A program made the translations under genes and the position numbers. The notes beneath the pieces were generated by a model that did not search any database, had not been told where the DNA came from, and saw only the letters and a program-made list of their open reading frames with translations. From contig OZ251497.1 in assembly GCA_965242735.1 (NCBI GenBank), forward strand, positions 1,116,001 to 1,180,000: 64,000 nucleotides of DNA. Direction: 5' to 3'. The stretch is from G958295645 sp965242735 (GTDB lineage Bacteria > Gemmatimonadota > Gemmatimonadetes > Longimicrobiales > Gaopeijiaceae). Shown piece after piece: positions 40,407 through 49,900 of the stretch (within the stretch, counting starts at the first letter, position 1; each line of letters opens with the position of its first letter).

Positions 40407-43052
40407 CTATCCGATCCAGTAGCTCATCTTCACCATGAACACGTCTTGGCTGGGCTCGTCGAAGAGCGTGCCCACGTCGCCCAAGGAGAATTCCCCGGTC
40501 TGGGCGTAGTGGTCCCGTCCCTGCGACCATGCCACGAAGACGGCCGAGCCGGGCTGGTATTCCCAGCGCAGCACGACGTTGGACCGGAACTGCTTGACGC
40601 TGAAGTCGGGATTGCGGAACGACTCGGCCGTGCCGTCTCCGTCGACGTCGGCCTCGATCTGCCCGTCGCGGACCGCCAGCGTCTCCACCCGCTCGTAGCG
40701 GTCCGCATAGGCCTCGGCCCGCGGGTCGGCGATCCGCTTGAATTCCGCGTACTCGCCCGCCGACATGAACGGCTGGGCATAGACCTGGAGCGACAGCGTC
40801 GGCGAGAACGTCCAGGAAGCCCGCGTCGTCGCCCCGGCGGTCGCCTGCTTCAGCTCGCCGAAGAGATACAGCGGCGCGTCGCCCCCGAAGCGCCTCACCC
40901 ACTGGAGGTCCTCGTTCCTGACGTTGAGGAACGGCCCGGCCGAGACGGTCATGCTCGACGACGGGCGCCAGTGCAGGTTGAGGTTGGCGCCCCATCCCCA
41001 GGAGCCGCTCTCGGGCCGCGCGGACCAGTTGGCCCCGACGTTGACGCGAAGCGGCTTGCGCGAGTCCGACCGGAAGCCGCCCCACCCGTTCCAGGCCGGA
41101 TCGCGCAGGAACATCGGACCCCCGCGCAGCGTCGTGTTGCTCAGCCCTTCGGTGTTGTGGTTCACGCCCAGGTAGCCGCCCCAGAAGTTGCTGAGCGTGA
41201 AGCTGCTGTTGACGTTGCCGCCCGTCGAGTACCGCTCGCCGCCGAAGCTGTGCGAAGTCCACGCGTTGACGTTCACGTTCCAGCGCTGGAAGCGTTCGCT
41301 GGGCTTGTAGCGGTTGTAGCCCAGCCAAACCCACGGACTGGCGAAGTCGGCCTCGCGCATGAACCCGGCGTCGTTGGCCTCGAACCCGGGCGACCGGGCC
41401 ATGAACCCGGCGGCGTAGCGCCAGTATCCTCCGGCGATCTTGCCGAAGGTCGCCGATCCGGCCCAGCCGCCGAGTTCGGTGCGTTCCGGGTCGAATTCGG
41501 TGTGCTCGGCGTCCGGCCGCTGGTAGTACCGCGCGGGGGCGCGCTGGGTCCTCGCGAGGGCCTGCTCGGAGCCGCGCACGGTCGTGCCGATGAAGTATCC
41601 CTCGACGACGAAGCGGTCGTCGCCGAAGCGGTGCCGTCCGTCCACGCCGGCCGCGTACGCGCCGTCGTGCAGCCCCAGCGCGGCGGCTTCGGTCCCGTCG
41701 CGCACCGTCCAGGTGGAGATCGCGCCGAGCGAGCTCCTGCCGCCGCGAAAGTCCTTGCTGATCCGGCCGACGCCGTAGTGGGCCTGCGGCTCCACGACCT
41801 GGGGCTCGAGCCTGCGGCCGTCGGCGGCGCGGTGGGCCTCCTCCTGGGTCGTCAGCGCGTGCAGGAGTCCCACGGACCAGCCGGCCTGCGTCTTGCCCGA
41901 CAGCTTCAGCGCGCCGGCGATGCGCGTGCGGTCCGGGGCGTCCGCGTAGAGCCCGGACGCCACCCTTCCGCGAGGCGCCCGCCCGATGCGGCGCGAATAG
42001 AAGAGGTTCTCGCCGCCGTCGTCGTCGCCCGGGGAGAAGCCGAACGAGAAGATGTTGGCGCCCTCGACGAAGAACGGCCGCCGCTCCGAGAAGAAGGACT
42101 CGAACGCGGTCAGGTTCACTTCCGCCGGATCGGCTTCCACCTGCCCGAAGTCCGGGTTGATGGTCAGGTCGAGCGTGAGGTCCGTCGTCAGCCCGTACTT
42201 CACGTCGCCGCCCAGCGCGTAGGAGAAGTCGCGAGGATCGTGGAAGGGATCCTCGGCGGCGCCCGGCAGGCTTTCCAGGCGAGCGAGCGAGTAGGGCAGG
42301 ACTTCCAGACGCCTCGGCGGCGACAGGTCGCGCAGCCCCTCCAGGTGGCCGAAGCGCGACACGATGGCTCCGTCTCCCCGGGAAATCGGCGCCCACAGGC
42401 TGTGCTCGAGATGGCGCGCGACGACCCTGCGGAAGTTGATCCCCCAGGTCTGCCGGGCCGCGCCGTTGAACCGCAGCTGGGAGTAGGGAATGCGAAACTC
42501 GGCCGTCCATCCCTGGTCGTCGATGGTCGTCGCGACGTCCCAGACGGCGTCCCACGACGTGTCTTCGCTGGTGTCGTCGAAGTAGTAGACGTCGACCTTC
42601 ACGCCCGACGGGTTCACGCCGAAGCCGAACGCCGTGCGGCGGTCGTGGTAGCTGTCGACCACCACGTCCACCCAGTCGGAATGCGGACGCTCGTCGCGCC
42701 GCGCCAAGCGCGACACGATCGAGTCGGGCGCCTCGTCGAAGGCGCGAATGCCCACGTAGATCGCGTCCGTTCCGTACAGCACGCGGGCTTCCGTTCTCTG
42801 CGAGGCCGGTTCTCCCTCGTTGGGCTGGAACACCACGAAGTCGCGCGCCGCCATGGCCGACGCCCAGACCGGTTCGTCCAGCACGCCGTCGACGGCCGGC
42901 GCGGCGTCCGCCAGCCGCAGCGCCTCCAGGCTGCGCACGGGACGGCCTGCGCCCGCGTCGGCCGCTCCCTCTCCGCCCGCGCTCTCCTGGGCGGCCAGCC
43001 CTCCGAGCGCGCCCCACGCCCACAGCGCCGCCGCCAGAACGGCCGCGCGCAT
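40407..43052 (-). CDS. DUF5916 outer-membrane protein, first copy
   Basis: An 881-residue exported protein (signal LAAALWAWGALGGLAAQ). The N-terminal region is a carbohydrate-binding family 9-like beta-sandwich (LRLADAAPAVDGVLDEPVWA, YVGIRAFDEAPDSIVSRLAR, WTAEFRIPYSQLRFNG). The rest is the DUF5916 barrel (NPDFGQVEADPAEVNLTAFE, FFSERRPFFVEGANIFSFGF), ending in MVKMSYWIG. Such proteins are widespread in Bacteroidota and Gemmatimonadota with unproven function. ATG 43052 begins at the signal peptide; a longer frame to 43277 would run through the 18-bp repeats and gives no signal peptide. A second homolog lies at 57.2 kb. Confidence 0.85.
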   Translation of the reverse strand: MRAAVLAAALWAWGALGGLAAQESAGGEGAADAGAGRPVRSLEALRLADAAPAVDGVLDEPVWASAMAARDFVVFQPNEGEPASQRTEARVLYGTDAIYVGIRAFDEAPDSIVSRLARRDERPHSDWVDVVVDSYHDRRTAFGFGVNPSGVKVDVYYFDDTSEDTSWDAVWDVATTIDDQGWTAEFRIPYSQLRFNGAARQTWGINFRRVVARHLEHSLWAPISRGDGAIVSRFGHLEGLRDLSPPRRLEVLPYSLARLESLPGAAEDPFHDPRDFSYALGGDVKYGLTTDLTLDLTINPDFGQVEADPAEVNLTAFESFFSERRPFFVEGANIFSFGFSPGDDDGGENLFYSRRIGRAPRGRVASGLYADAPDRTRIAGALKLSGKTQAGWSVGLLHALTTQEEAHRAADGRRLEPQVVEPQAHYGVGRISKDFRGGRSSLGAISTWTVRDGTEAAALGLHDGAYAAGVDGRHRFGDDRFVVEGYFIGTTVRGSEQALARTQRAPARYYQRPDAEHTEFDPERTELGGWAGSATFGKIAGGYWRYAAGFMARSPGFEANDAGFMREADFASPWVWLGYNRYKPSERFQRWNVNVNAWTSHSFGGERYSTGGNVNSSFTLSNFWGGYLGVNHNTEGLSNTTLRGGPMFLRDPAWNGWGGFRSDSRKPLRVNVGANWSARPESGSWGWGANLNLHWRPSSSMTVSAGPFLNVRNEDLQWVRRFGGDAPLYLFGELKQATAGATTRASWTFSPTLSLQVYAQPFMSAGEYAEFKRIADPRAEAYADRYERVETLAVRDGQIEADVDGDGTAESFRNPDFSVKQFRSNVVLRWEYQPGSAVFVAWSQGRDHYAQTGEFSLGDVGTLFDEPSQDVFMVKMSYWIG

Positions 43053-43065
43053 CCCGGTCCGCCCG

Positions 43066-43253
43066 CGTGCCGAGTCCTGCCTGTCCGCCGCGGTCCGCCT
43101 GTCCGCCGAGTCCTGCCTGTCCGCCGCGGTCCGCCCGCCTGCCGAGTCCCGCTCGCCTGCCAAGTTCCGCCGCCCCGCCGAGTCCTGCCCGCCCGCCAGG
43201 TTCCGGCTGTCCGCCAAGTCCCGCTGGCTTGCCGAGTCCCGCGCTCTTGCCCG
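43066..43253. repeat. 18-bp minisatellite upstream of the DUF5916 gene
   Basis: About ten degenerate 18-base units of the type TGTCCGCCGAGTCCTGCC cover this stretch. They lie in the leader between the DUF5916 start (43052, minus) and the dapF-like gene (43389, plus). Both strands are open across it because 18 is a multiple of three. The units alternate two variants (..GAGTCCTGCC and ..GCGGTCCGCC). Confidence 0.75.
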
Positions 43254-43388
43254 TCCTCCCATTCCCCGCCTCCCCATGTGCGCCGGCCCCTCGCCGGGGG
43301 CCGCACCGTCCCCGTTGCGTACCGCTTACCTTGAACGAGAAAACGCCCCGTGCAGTTTCGACCGCCCATCCGAGAAGGCCGCGCGCCG

Positions 43389-44378
43389 ATGAGAGCGCTA
43401 CCGCCGCCTTCCGTCGCGCCGCGCTTTCTCATGGCGCACGGACAAGGCAACGACTACCTGGTGTTCGACGAGGGCGCCGGGCCGGTACTGGACGCCGCGC
43501 TGGTGCGGCGGATCTGCCGCCGCCGGCGCGGGGTCGGAGCCGACGGGGTCGTGGTGGCGCTCGCTGCGCGGCCCGGGCGGCCGCCGACGCTGCGCATGTT
43601 CAATCCGGACGGCAGCGAGTTCGAGCGCAGCGGCAACGGGTTGCGGATCGCGGGCGTGCACCTGCGCTTGGCGGGGCGGGCGGGGGAAGGCGCCTTCGCC
43701 GTGGAGACGGCCGCGGGCCGGGCGGAACTTGTGGTGCGCGGACCGGACGGCGGAGGCGCGTGGGACGTGCGCGCGGACATGGGGCCGGTGTCGTTCCCGG
43801 ACGGCCCGCCGTTCGTGGCGCCGGGGGCCGTGGGCGCGGACGGGAAGGCGGCGCTGGCCTTGCCGCCCGGCGCCGGGCGGGAGAGCGTGGCGGCGGCGCC
43901 GGTGTCCGTGGGCAACCCGCACGCCGTGCTGTTCGCGGACTCGTGGGACGACGCCGACGTCGAGCGGCTGGGGCCGCTGGTGTCGGCCCATGGGGCGTTT
44001 CCGGAAGGGGCCAACGTGCAGTTTGCGGTCGTGGCGGGGCCCGGAGAGGCGAGGATCCGGATCTGGGAGAGGGGCGTGGGGCGGACCGCGTCGTCGGGCA
44101 CGTCCGCATGCGCCGTGGTCGCCGCGGCGGTGCGCGAGGGGCTGATGGCGGCGGGACCGTGCCGCGTGGAAATGGAGGGCGGGCTGATGGAGGTGGACTG
44201 GCGCCCGGGCGGGACGGTCCGGCTGCGGGGGCCCGTCGAGGTGGTTTGCACGGGCGAGCTGGAGGTCCAGGCCATGGCCTCGCGCGCCCGGCCCATGCGC
44301 GCCCGCGAGTCCGCAGAGGCCGGCGGCTCGGGGCTGGACTCGGCGCCGCGCGGGGCGCGGCGGGACGGGGCCGACTAG
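43389..44378 (+). CDS. dapF: Diaminopimelate epimerase homolog lacking both catalytic cysteines
   Basis: A 329-residue DapF-fold protein. GNDYLVFDE and NPDGSEFER-S-GNGLR are the usual sequence except that the first catalytic Cys is Ser81 (codon AGC at 43629). The second site, normally E-T-x-A-C-G-T-G-A, is RTAS-S-GTSA with Ser236. VSVGNPHAVLF is present. In active DapF both Cys act as acid/base pair, so this copy should be inactive as an epimerase or use another chemistry. The frame is intact and uniform in composition, so it is not an obvious pseudogene. Its stop overlaps the convergent lptG stop. ATG 43389 is used; GTG 43350 is an alternative. Confidence 0.8.
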   Translation: MRALPPPSVAPRFLMAHGQGNDYLVFDEGAGPVLDAALVRRICRRRRGVGADGVVVALAARPGRPPTLRMFNPDGSEFERSGNGLRIAGVHLRLAGRAGEGAFAVETAAGRAELVVRGPDGGGAWDVRADMGPVSFPDGPPFVAPGAVGADGKAALALPPGAGRESVAAAPVSVGNPHAVLFADSWDDADVERLGPLVSAHGAFPEGANVQFAVVAGPGEARIRIWERGVGRTASSGTSACAVVAAAVREGLMAAGPCRVEMEGGLMEVDWRPGGTVRLRGPVEVVCTGELEVQAMASRARPMRARESAEAGGSGLDSAPRGARRDGAD

Positions 44379-45445
44379 GTTCGGACGCGCGCGGCCAGCG
44401 CCAGCGCCGCCGCGAAGAAGACGACGTTGGGGCTCCAGGCCGCCCACCAGGGCGAGAGCGCCCCCGCCTTGCCCGCCGCCGCCGTGAGGTTGAGCAGCAG
44501 GTAGTAGACCATCGTCGTGCACAAGGACAGGCTGATGCCGAACGCCGCCCCGCTCTTGCGCGACGTCGTCGCCAGCGGGATGCCCAGGAGCACCACCACG
44601 AAGGTGGCGGCGGCCAAGGCGCGCTTCTGTTCGCGCCTGACGAGGAGCTCCCTCGCGTCGCCGCCGGAGCGAATCACGGCTTCCGCCCGCCGCCCCAGCT
44701 GGGCGTACGTCATCTCGTCGTCCTCGGGCGGGTCCTCGAGCATCTCGTCCGGTTCGACCGACAGCCCGGGGCGGCGGTAGCGGCTGAACCGGTACGTGTC
44801 CTCGCTTCCGTCCGGCGCGATCACGCGAAGGTGTCCTTCGTTGAACGTCCATCCCGGACCGGAGGCGTCGTGCGTCGCTTGGGCGGCCCAGACGTGGCGC
44901 AGCGATCCGTCCCGGTCGCGGCTCTCCAGCGTCACGCCGTCCAACAGGCCCAGGTTCGCGCTGAGCCGCTCCGCCGTCAGCCTCTCGCCGTGCTCGGTCT
45001 CGAACACGAAGTTGGTCCGCCATTCGCGGCGCACATCGCGTTCCTTGTGGAGCTCGGCCGTCCTCCGATTGGCGGCGGGCGAGATTTCGCCCAGCCAGAA
45101 CGCCGCCCCCGTCAGCGCGAGCCCCAGCGCCCAGAGCGGGGCGAAGAGCCGATGGAACGAGATACCTCCTCCTTTTGCGGCAAGGACTTCGCGGTGTACC
45201 GTCATGGCGTTGACCGTGAACACGGAAGCCACCAGTCCGGCGATCGGGAAGCCGATCGCCATGTTCTTCGGGTAGGTGTAGACGTACCCCAGGAACATGT
45301 CGAGCGTGGACACGCCGCGGTCGAGAAGGTCGTCGAGGTCTTCCGACAAGCTGGCCACGCTGAGCAGGACCGGAACGCAGAGGATGAAGCAGACGAAGAT
45401 CGCGAGGAACGTGCGGCCGACCAGCCTGTCCAGCACCCAGGTCAC
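44375..45445 (-). CDS. lptG: LPS export permease LptG-like
   Basis: A 356-residue YjgP/YjgQ-family protein. Three N-terminal membrane helices (FLAIFVCFILCVPVLLSVAS, MAIGFPIAGLVASVFTVNAM, LFAPLWALGLALTGAAFWLG), a periplasmic jellyroll-like region (residues about 125-265) and three C-terminal helices give the family layout. It would pair with LptF and the ATPase LptB to lift LPS from the inner membrane. GTG 45445 overlaps the LptF stop (GTGA). Its own stop overlaps that of the dapF homolog. Confidence 0.87.
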   Translation of the reverse strand: MTWVLDRLVGRTFLAIFVCFILCVPVLLSVASLSEDLDDLLDRGVSTLDMFLGYVYTYPKNMAIGFPIAGLVASVFTVNAMTVHREVLAAKGGGISFHRLFAPLWALGLALTGAAFWLGEISPAANRRTAELHKERDVRREWRTNFVFETEHGERLTAERLSANLGLLDGVTLESRDRDGSLRHVWAAQATHDASGPGWTFNEGHLRVIAPDGSEDTYRFSRYRRPGLSVEPDEMLEDPPEDDEMTYAQLGRRAEAVIRSGGDARELLVRREQKRALAAATFVVVLLGIPLATTSRKSGAAFGISLSLCTTMVYYLLLNLTAAAGKAGALSPWWAAWSPNVVFFAAALALAARVRT

Positions 45446-46863
45446 GAGGCGGAGCGCGGCCTTCGCGCGAGCAGGGCCGCGATCCGGACGGCGCTGTCGC
45501 GCAGATGAGCCAGCGTGCCCGTGCGGCCGGCGTCCACCCAGCGGCCGACGCGCGTGACCATGAAGACGCCCAGGGCGCCGAAGAGGACGTTTGTCGTCCA
45601 CATGGCCCAGAAGGGACTGGCCAAGCCGCGATCCGCGAAGTCCTCGCCGTTTTGCAGGCCCACCTGGTACACGGCGAAGACCGCGGTCGAGACGAGGATG
45701 ACCATCCCCACGCCGCCCAGCGGATAACGAATGCCCAGCGGCGCTCCGATCAGCACGAACACGACGCACACCGTCGCGAGGACCAGCTTCTTGTGCATTT
45801 CGGCCCCGTAGCTGCGGATTCTCCCTTGCAAGAAGTCGGCCGAGGCCTTGCGGGACTGGGCCGTCTCGACCGACGTGCGCGTCAGCCCGTCGAAGCCGCC
45901 CATGAGCCGCACGGCGCCGTCCCGCTCGCGGGCCTCCGCTTGCGCACGCAGCGAGTCCGCCGCCGGTCCGACGCCCAGCGCCTGCTCGACGGCGGCCCGG
46001 GAGCTCTCTGCCTCCTCGGCTCGAAGAACGGCGAGGCGCTCCCTCGACTCCGCCATGCCCTGCCTCAGCTGCGCGCCCGACATTTCCCTGTCGCTGCGCC
46101 GGGCGCCCTCCGTCTCCTGCAAGACGTTGCCGACGTTGCGAAGCACGTAGAGCCGGTCGCGAAACTCCGTGCGCTGCAACGTCTCCGGCTCGCGCTTCTC
46201 GACCTCGTACGCCTCGCCTTCCTGCAGCCGCAGATGCAAGTCCGTGAACTGCGCGTTGAGCTGCATCTCGCCCCGCTGCGCGTAGATGGTGCCGCGCGCG
46301 GCCGGGCGGCTCATGTCGTGGATGACGATGCCTTCGAGCCGGTTGGAGACCGGATCGATGGAGTCGGCGCGCAGGAAGTAGGAGCCGCGGGCGTCGGCGG
46401 GCGAGATCTCGTTGAACACCTTGGGCCGCAGGTGGAACGTCGGGCTCTTCTGGTAGATGGAGATGAGCACGCCCTGCAGGCGGTGGTTGGCTTCCGGGAG
46501 GATGACGTCGTTGAACGTGTAGGTCGTGGCGGCCGCGACCATGCCGCACGCGACGGCCGGCAGCAGCATGGCGCGAGGCCTCACGCCGTTGGCCGCCATG
46601 GCGACGATCTCCCCCGACGCGGCCAAGTCGCTGTAGGTGTAGAGGACGGCCACGAGCATGGCCATCGGGAGCGTGAGGGCGATCGTGTGCGGCAGCATGA
46701 GCAGCACCGCTTCGGCGATGACCTCGGCGGGCAGTCCCTTGCCGACGAATTCCTCCAAGCGGCGCGCCAGGACCTCAATGAACAGGAGCCCGGTCAGCAG
46801 CACGAGCGCAAAGAAGAATGGTCCGAGCAGCGACCGGATCAGGTGGCGGGTCAAGATGGTCAT
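45442..46863 (-). CDS. lptF: LPS export permease LptF-like
   Basis: A 473-residue partner of LptG with the same helix-jellyroll-helix arrangement. It starts MTILTRHLIRSLLGPFFFAL, and has LTLPMAMLVAVLYTYSDLAA and, near the C-terminus, IGAPLGIRYPLGGVGMVILV. The periplasmic part is longer than usual because of a charged helical insert (REMSGAQLRQGMAESRERLA ... AADSLRAQAEARERDGAVR). ATG 46863 heads the two-gene operon. A short 57-base divergent region separates it from the SprA-like gene. Confidence 0.87.
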   Translation of the reverse strand: MTILTRHLIRSLLGPFFFALVLLTGLLFIEVLARRLEEFVGKGLPAEVIAEAVLLMLPHTIALTLPMAMLVAVLYTYSDLAASGEIVAMAANGVRPRAMLLPAVACGMVAAATTYTFNDVILPEANHRLQGVLISIYQKSPTFHLRPKVFNEISPADARGSYFLRADSIDPVSNRLEGIVIHDMSRPAARGTIYAQRGEMQLNAQFTDLHLRLQEGEAYEVEKREPETLQRTEFRDRLYVLRNVGNVLQETEGARRSDREMSGAQLRQGMAESRERLAVLRAEEAESSRAAVEQALGVGPAADSLRAQAEARERDGAVRLMGGFDGLTRTSVETAQSRKASADFLQGRIRSYGAEMHKKLVLATVCVVFVLIGAPLGIRYPLGGVGMVILVSTAVFAVYQVGLQNGEDFADRGLASPFWAMWTTNVLFGALGVFMVTRVGRWVDAGRTGTLAHLRDSAVRIAALLARRPRSAS

Positions 46864-46920
46864 GCGCCCCTCCGGTCCCGGCCGCTAGTCGCCGGGGCTG
46901 TTTGCCAAGTGCGGCCCGGC

Positions 46921-49900
46921 ATGAAGGTAACCGATTGGCGAGGCGGCATGAGGCGCGGCGGGAGGGTGGACGAAGGTCTGGGCGTCCAGCGTCGGCCTGA
47001 TGCGGGTGCGGGGCGCGGTGGGACGAGCAGGCCGTTGTCGCCGGTCCGGTTGGCCGCGGGGTTGGCGGTGGTCTTGGGGGCCGGGGCCGAGGGCGCGGAG
47101 GGGGCGTCCGCCGAGGCAGGACGCGTGCCTCCGGCGGTGGCGGAGGAACGGACGGCCGACGCGGGCGGCGCGTCGGCGGGAGCGGTGGGGGAACGGAAGG
47201 CAGTCGCCGTAGCGGCCGTCGCGCGGCCGGCGGTCCGGGCGGCTGGCGGGCTGGGCGCCGCGGCCGCGCCGAGGACGCCTGCGGCGCAGGTCCCCCGGCT
47301 TGCGCGCGACACGCTCCTGTGGGTCATTCCGCAGCTGCGCGATCCGGACGCCTGGTTGCTGGGGCCGCGTCCTCCGCCCGCGCCCGTGGCGCGCTTGGGG
47401 CTTGCCGCGATTCCGGCGGCGCGGCTGCCGGGAGCGCCGGTCTCCGCGCCTCGGCCCCTCTTCGGGACGGCGCGGCCGGTCTTGCCGTCTCTCGACTGGT
47501 CCGGCGACCCTCTCTTCAGGTTGGGCGCTTGGGGCCGGACGATCGGGTTCGGAGACGTGCCGCGCCCCCGGGCCGCGGGCCGCGCCCCCGCCGGTCCGGC
47601 GGCCGACCGCCTCGTCAACGACTACGCCGACCTCGGATTCGCCGTGCGGGGAAGCGGCGATCTGGGCGGCGAGTGGGTGCGCTTCCGCCCCTGCGACGAG
47701 ACCGTGCAGGCGACGTGCGAAGTGCCGGCGTGGCCTCGGGTGCTCTCCGACATCCGCTTTGCCGCCACGGCCGACGGGACCGTGGCCGGCCGCGTGCGCG
47801 TGGACGTGGACTACGACCAGACCCGCGAATACGCCGGCGCGAACCGCGTCAACATCCACTACCGCGGACGGCCAGGCGAGTTCCTCCAGAGGCTCGACGT
47901 GGGCGACATCGGCTTCGACCTGCCCGCCTCGCGCTTCCTCAGGGAAGGCGTGCCGGCCGGGAACTTCGGCTTTCGGGCGGTCGCGAACGCGGGGCCGCTC
48001 GACATGCAGGCCGTGTGGGCCCAGCAGAACGGCGAAGTCACGTCGCGCCGGTTCCAGCTGGAGAGCGCGGGCCGATCCCACTCCCGCAGCGACACGCTCG
48101 CCCTCGACGACGCCGACTACGCCGCCGGCCAGTTCTTCTTCCTCTTCGATCCGGTCGCGTTCGCCGAGTACCCTCACGTGGATGTGCTCTCGTTGCCGTC
48201 GTCGAGCGGACGAATCGCGAACGCGCCCGCCGCCGGGCATCCCGTCCAGCTCTATCGATCGGCGATCGATCTCTACGCGCAGCAGCAGGTGGAGGGCGCC
48301 ATCCAGGCGGAAGCCGTGGCGGGGCTCGGCGCGGACACGGTGCGCGAATCCGCTTGGTTCCGGTATCTGCAACCGGGCCAGGACTACGTGGTGCACCCCA
48401 GCGGGCTCTGGGTCGCGTTGCGCTCTCCGCTGGGACCCAGCGAGATGCTGGCCGTCAGCTACGTCACCGCCGCGGGCGACACGGTCGGCGCCTACGACCC
48501 CGAACGCGTCTACCGGGCGGGCGGACTGCCTCGCCTTCGCTTGCTCCGGGCCTCCCAGGCGCAGCACCAGCCGGGGCGGCCGACGTGGCGCACCGAAATG
48601 CACCAGGTGTATCGCGTGTCGTCTTCCGGCGACGTGGCGCCGGGGTCGCTCGACTTGGTGATCTCGGCAGGCTCGCAGAGCGCGGGCCGCACGTTCGCCC
48701 GGCGTCCCAACGGCGACGACGTCACGTACCTGCGCCTTCTCGGCATGGACGAGGACGCGCCCGCGGACCGTCTCGACGAGTCCCAGGTCTACCGGCCCGC
48801 TCGCGACTCGTTCGACGATCTGCCCCCCGTGCGCGGCACGTACGTCGTCTTCCCCTCGCTCGAGCCCTTCGCCGACCCCGGGCCCGTGGCCAGCCTCTCG
48901 ATGGGCGCGGACGAAGCGAGGGCCATGCTGGGCCCCAACCGCAACACGCGCATCTACGGCGCCCTTGATCCCTTCGAGCGCCGAAACGGCGGCGTCTTCC
49001 GGCTGTCCTTCGCGTACGAAGTCCGGGGCGCGGGACTGGTCTCGTCCTTCGACTTGGAGGCCGTGGGCATCCGCCCCGGGACCGAGACGGTCACGTTGGG
49101 CGATCAAGTCCTCGAGCGCGGCGCGGACTATTCGATCGACTACGACCTCGGCCAGCTCGAGCTGACCGACCCTGGAGGGTTGCTGGCGGCCAATCCCGAC
49201 CGGCAGCTCGAGGTCTCTTGGGAACAGCGCAGCTTCTTTCAGGTCGCCCCCACGTCGGTCCTGGGCGGCAGCGCCAAGTACGACTTGGGCGCCTACGGAG
49301 CCATCAGCGCGTTCGGCCTCTACCAGACGGAAGGCGAGCTCGTGCGGCGGCCGCAGCTCGGCGTCGAGGCCCGGTCCGTCGGACTCGGCGGCGCCGTCGG
49401 ATCGGTCGACCTGGACGCGCCGCAGATCGCTCGCGCCCTGGCCGCCGTCGGAGGCTTGCGCGACGGCGAGCGCGCGTCGGTGAGGCTCTCGGGCGAGGCG
49501 CTCGTCTCCCTCCCCAATCCCAACACCCAGGGGGCCGCCTACCTGGACGACTACGACGGCACGGAGGCGCGGCGGCTCTCCGTGCGAAGCCACGACTGGC
49601 GGTTGGGGAGCCGTCCCGCGTTTCGAGACGGCGCCGAGCACGTGCTTCCGGCCGACCTGTCGCAGGCCAGCGTCGCCGCGCTCTCCTGGCAGCACCAGTG
49701 GATCGTGGAGGACGCGGCGGGCGACAGCCTCGGGGTCTTCGGCGGCTTCCATCCCGCCACCGACATCGACCAGCAGATACGGATCACGGGCAGCGCGGCG
49801 CGCGACCAGGGGCTGCACATCCGCTTCGACCCGGGCCGGGGCGACCGCGAAGGGCCGCAGGCGTGGTCGGCGATCACCACCGTGCTGAGCGTGGCCGGCG

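Noticed and set aside
43066..43253. N-terminal extension of the DUF5916 protein through the 18-bp repeats
   Set aside because: A separate signal peptide begins at 43052; the repeat-coded residues would precede it and block export.
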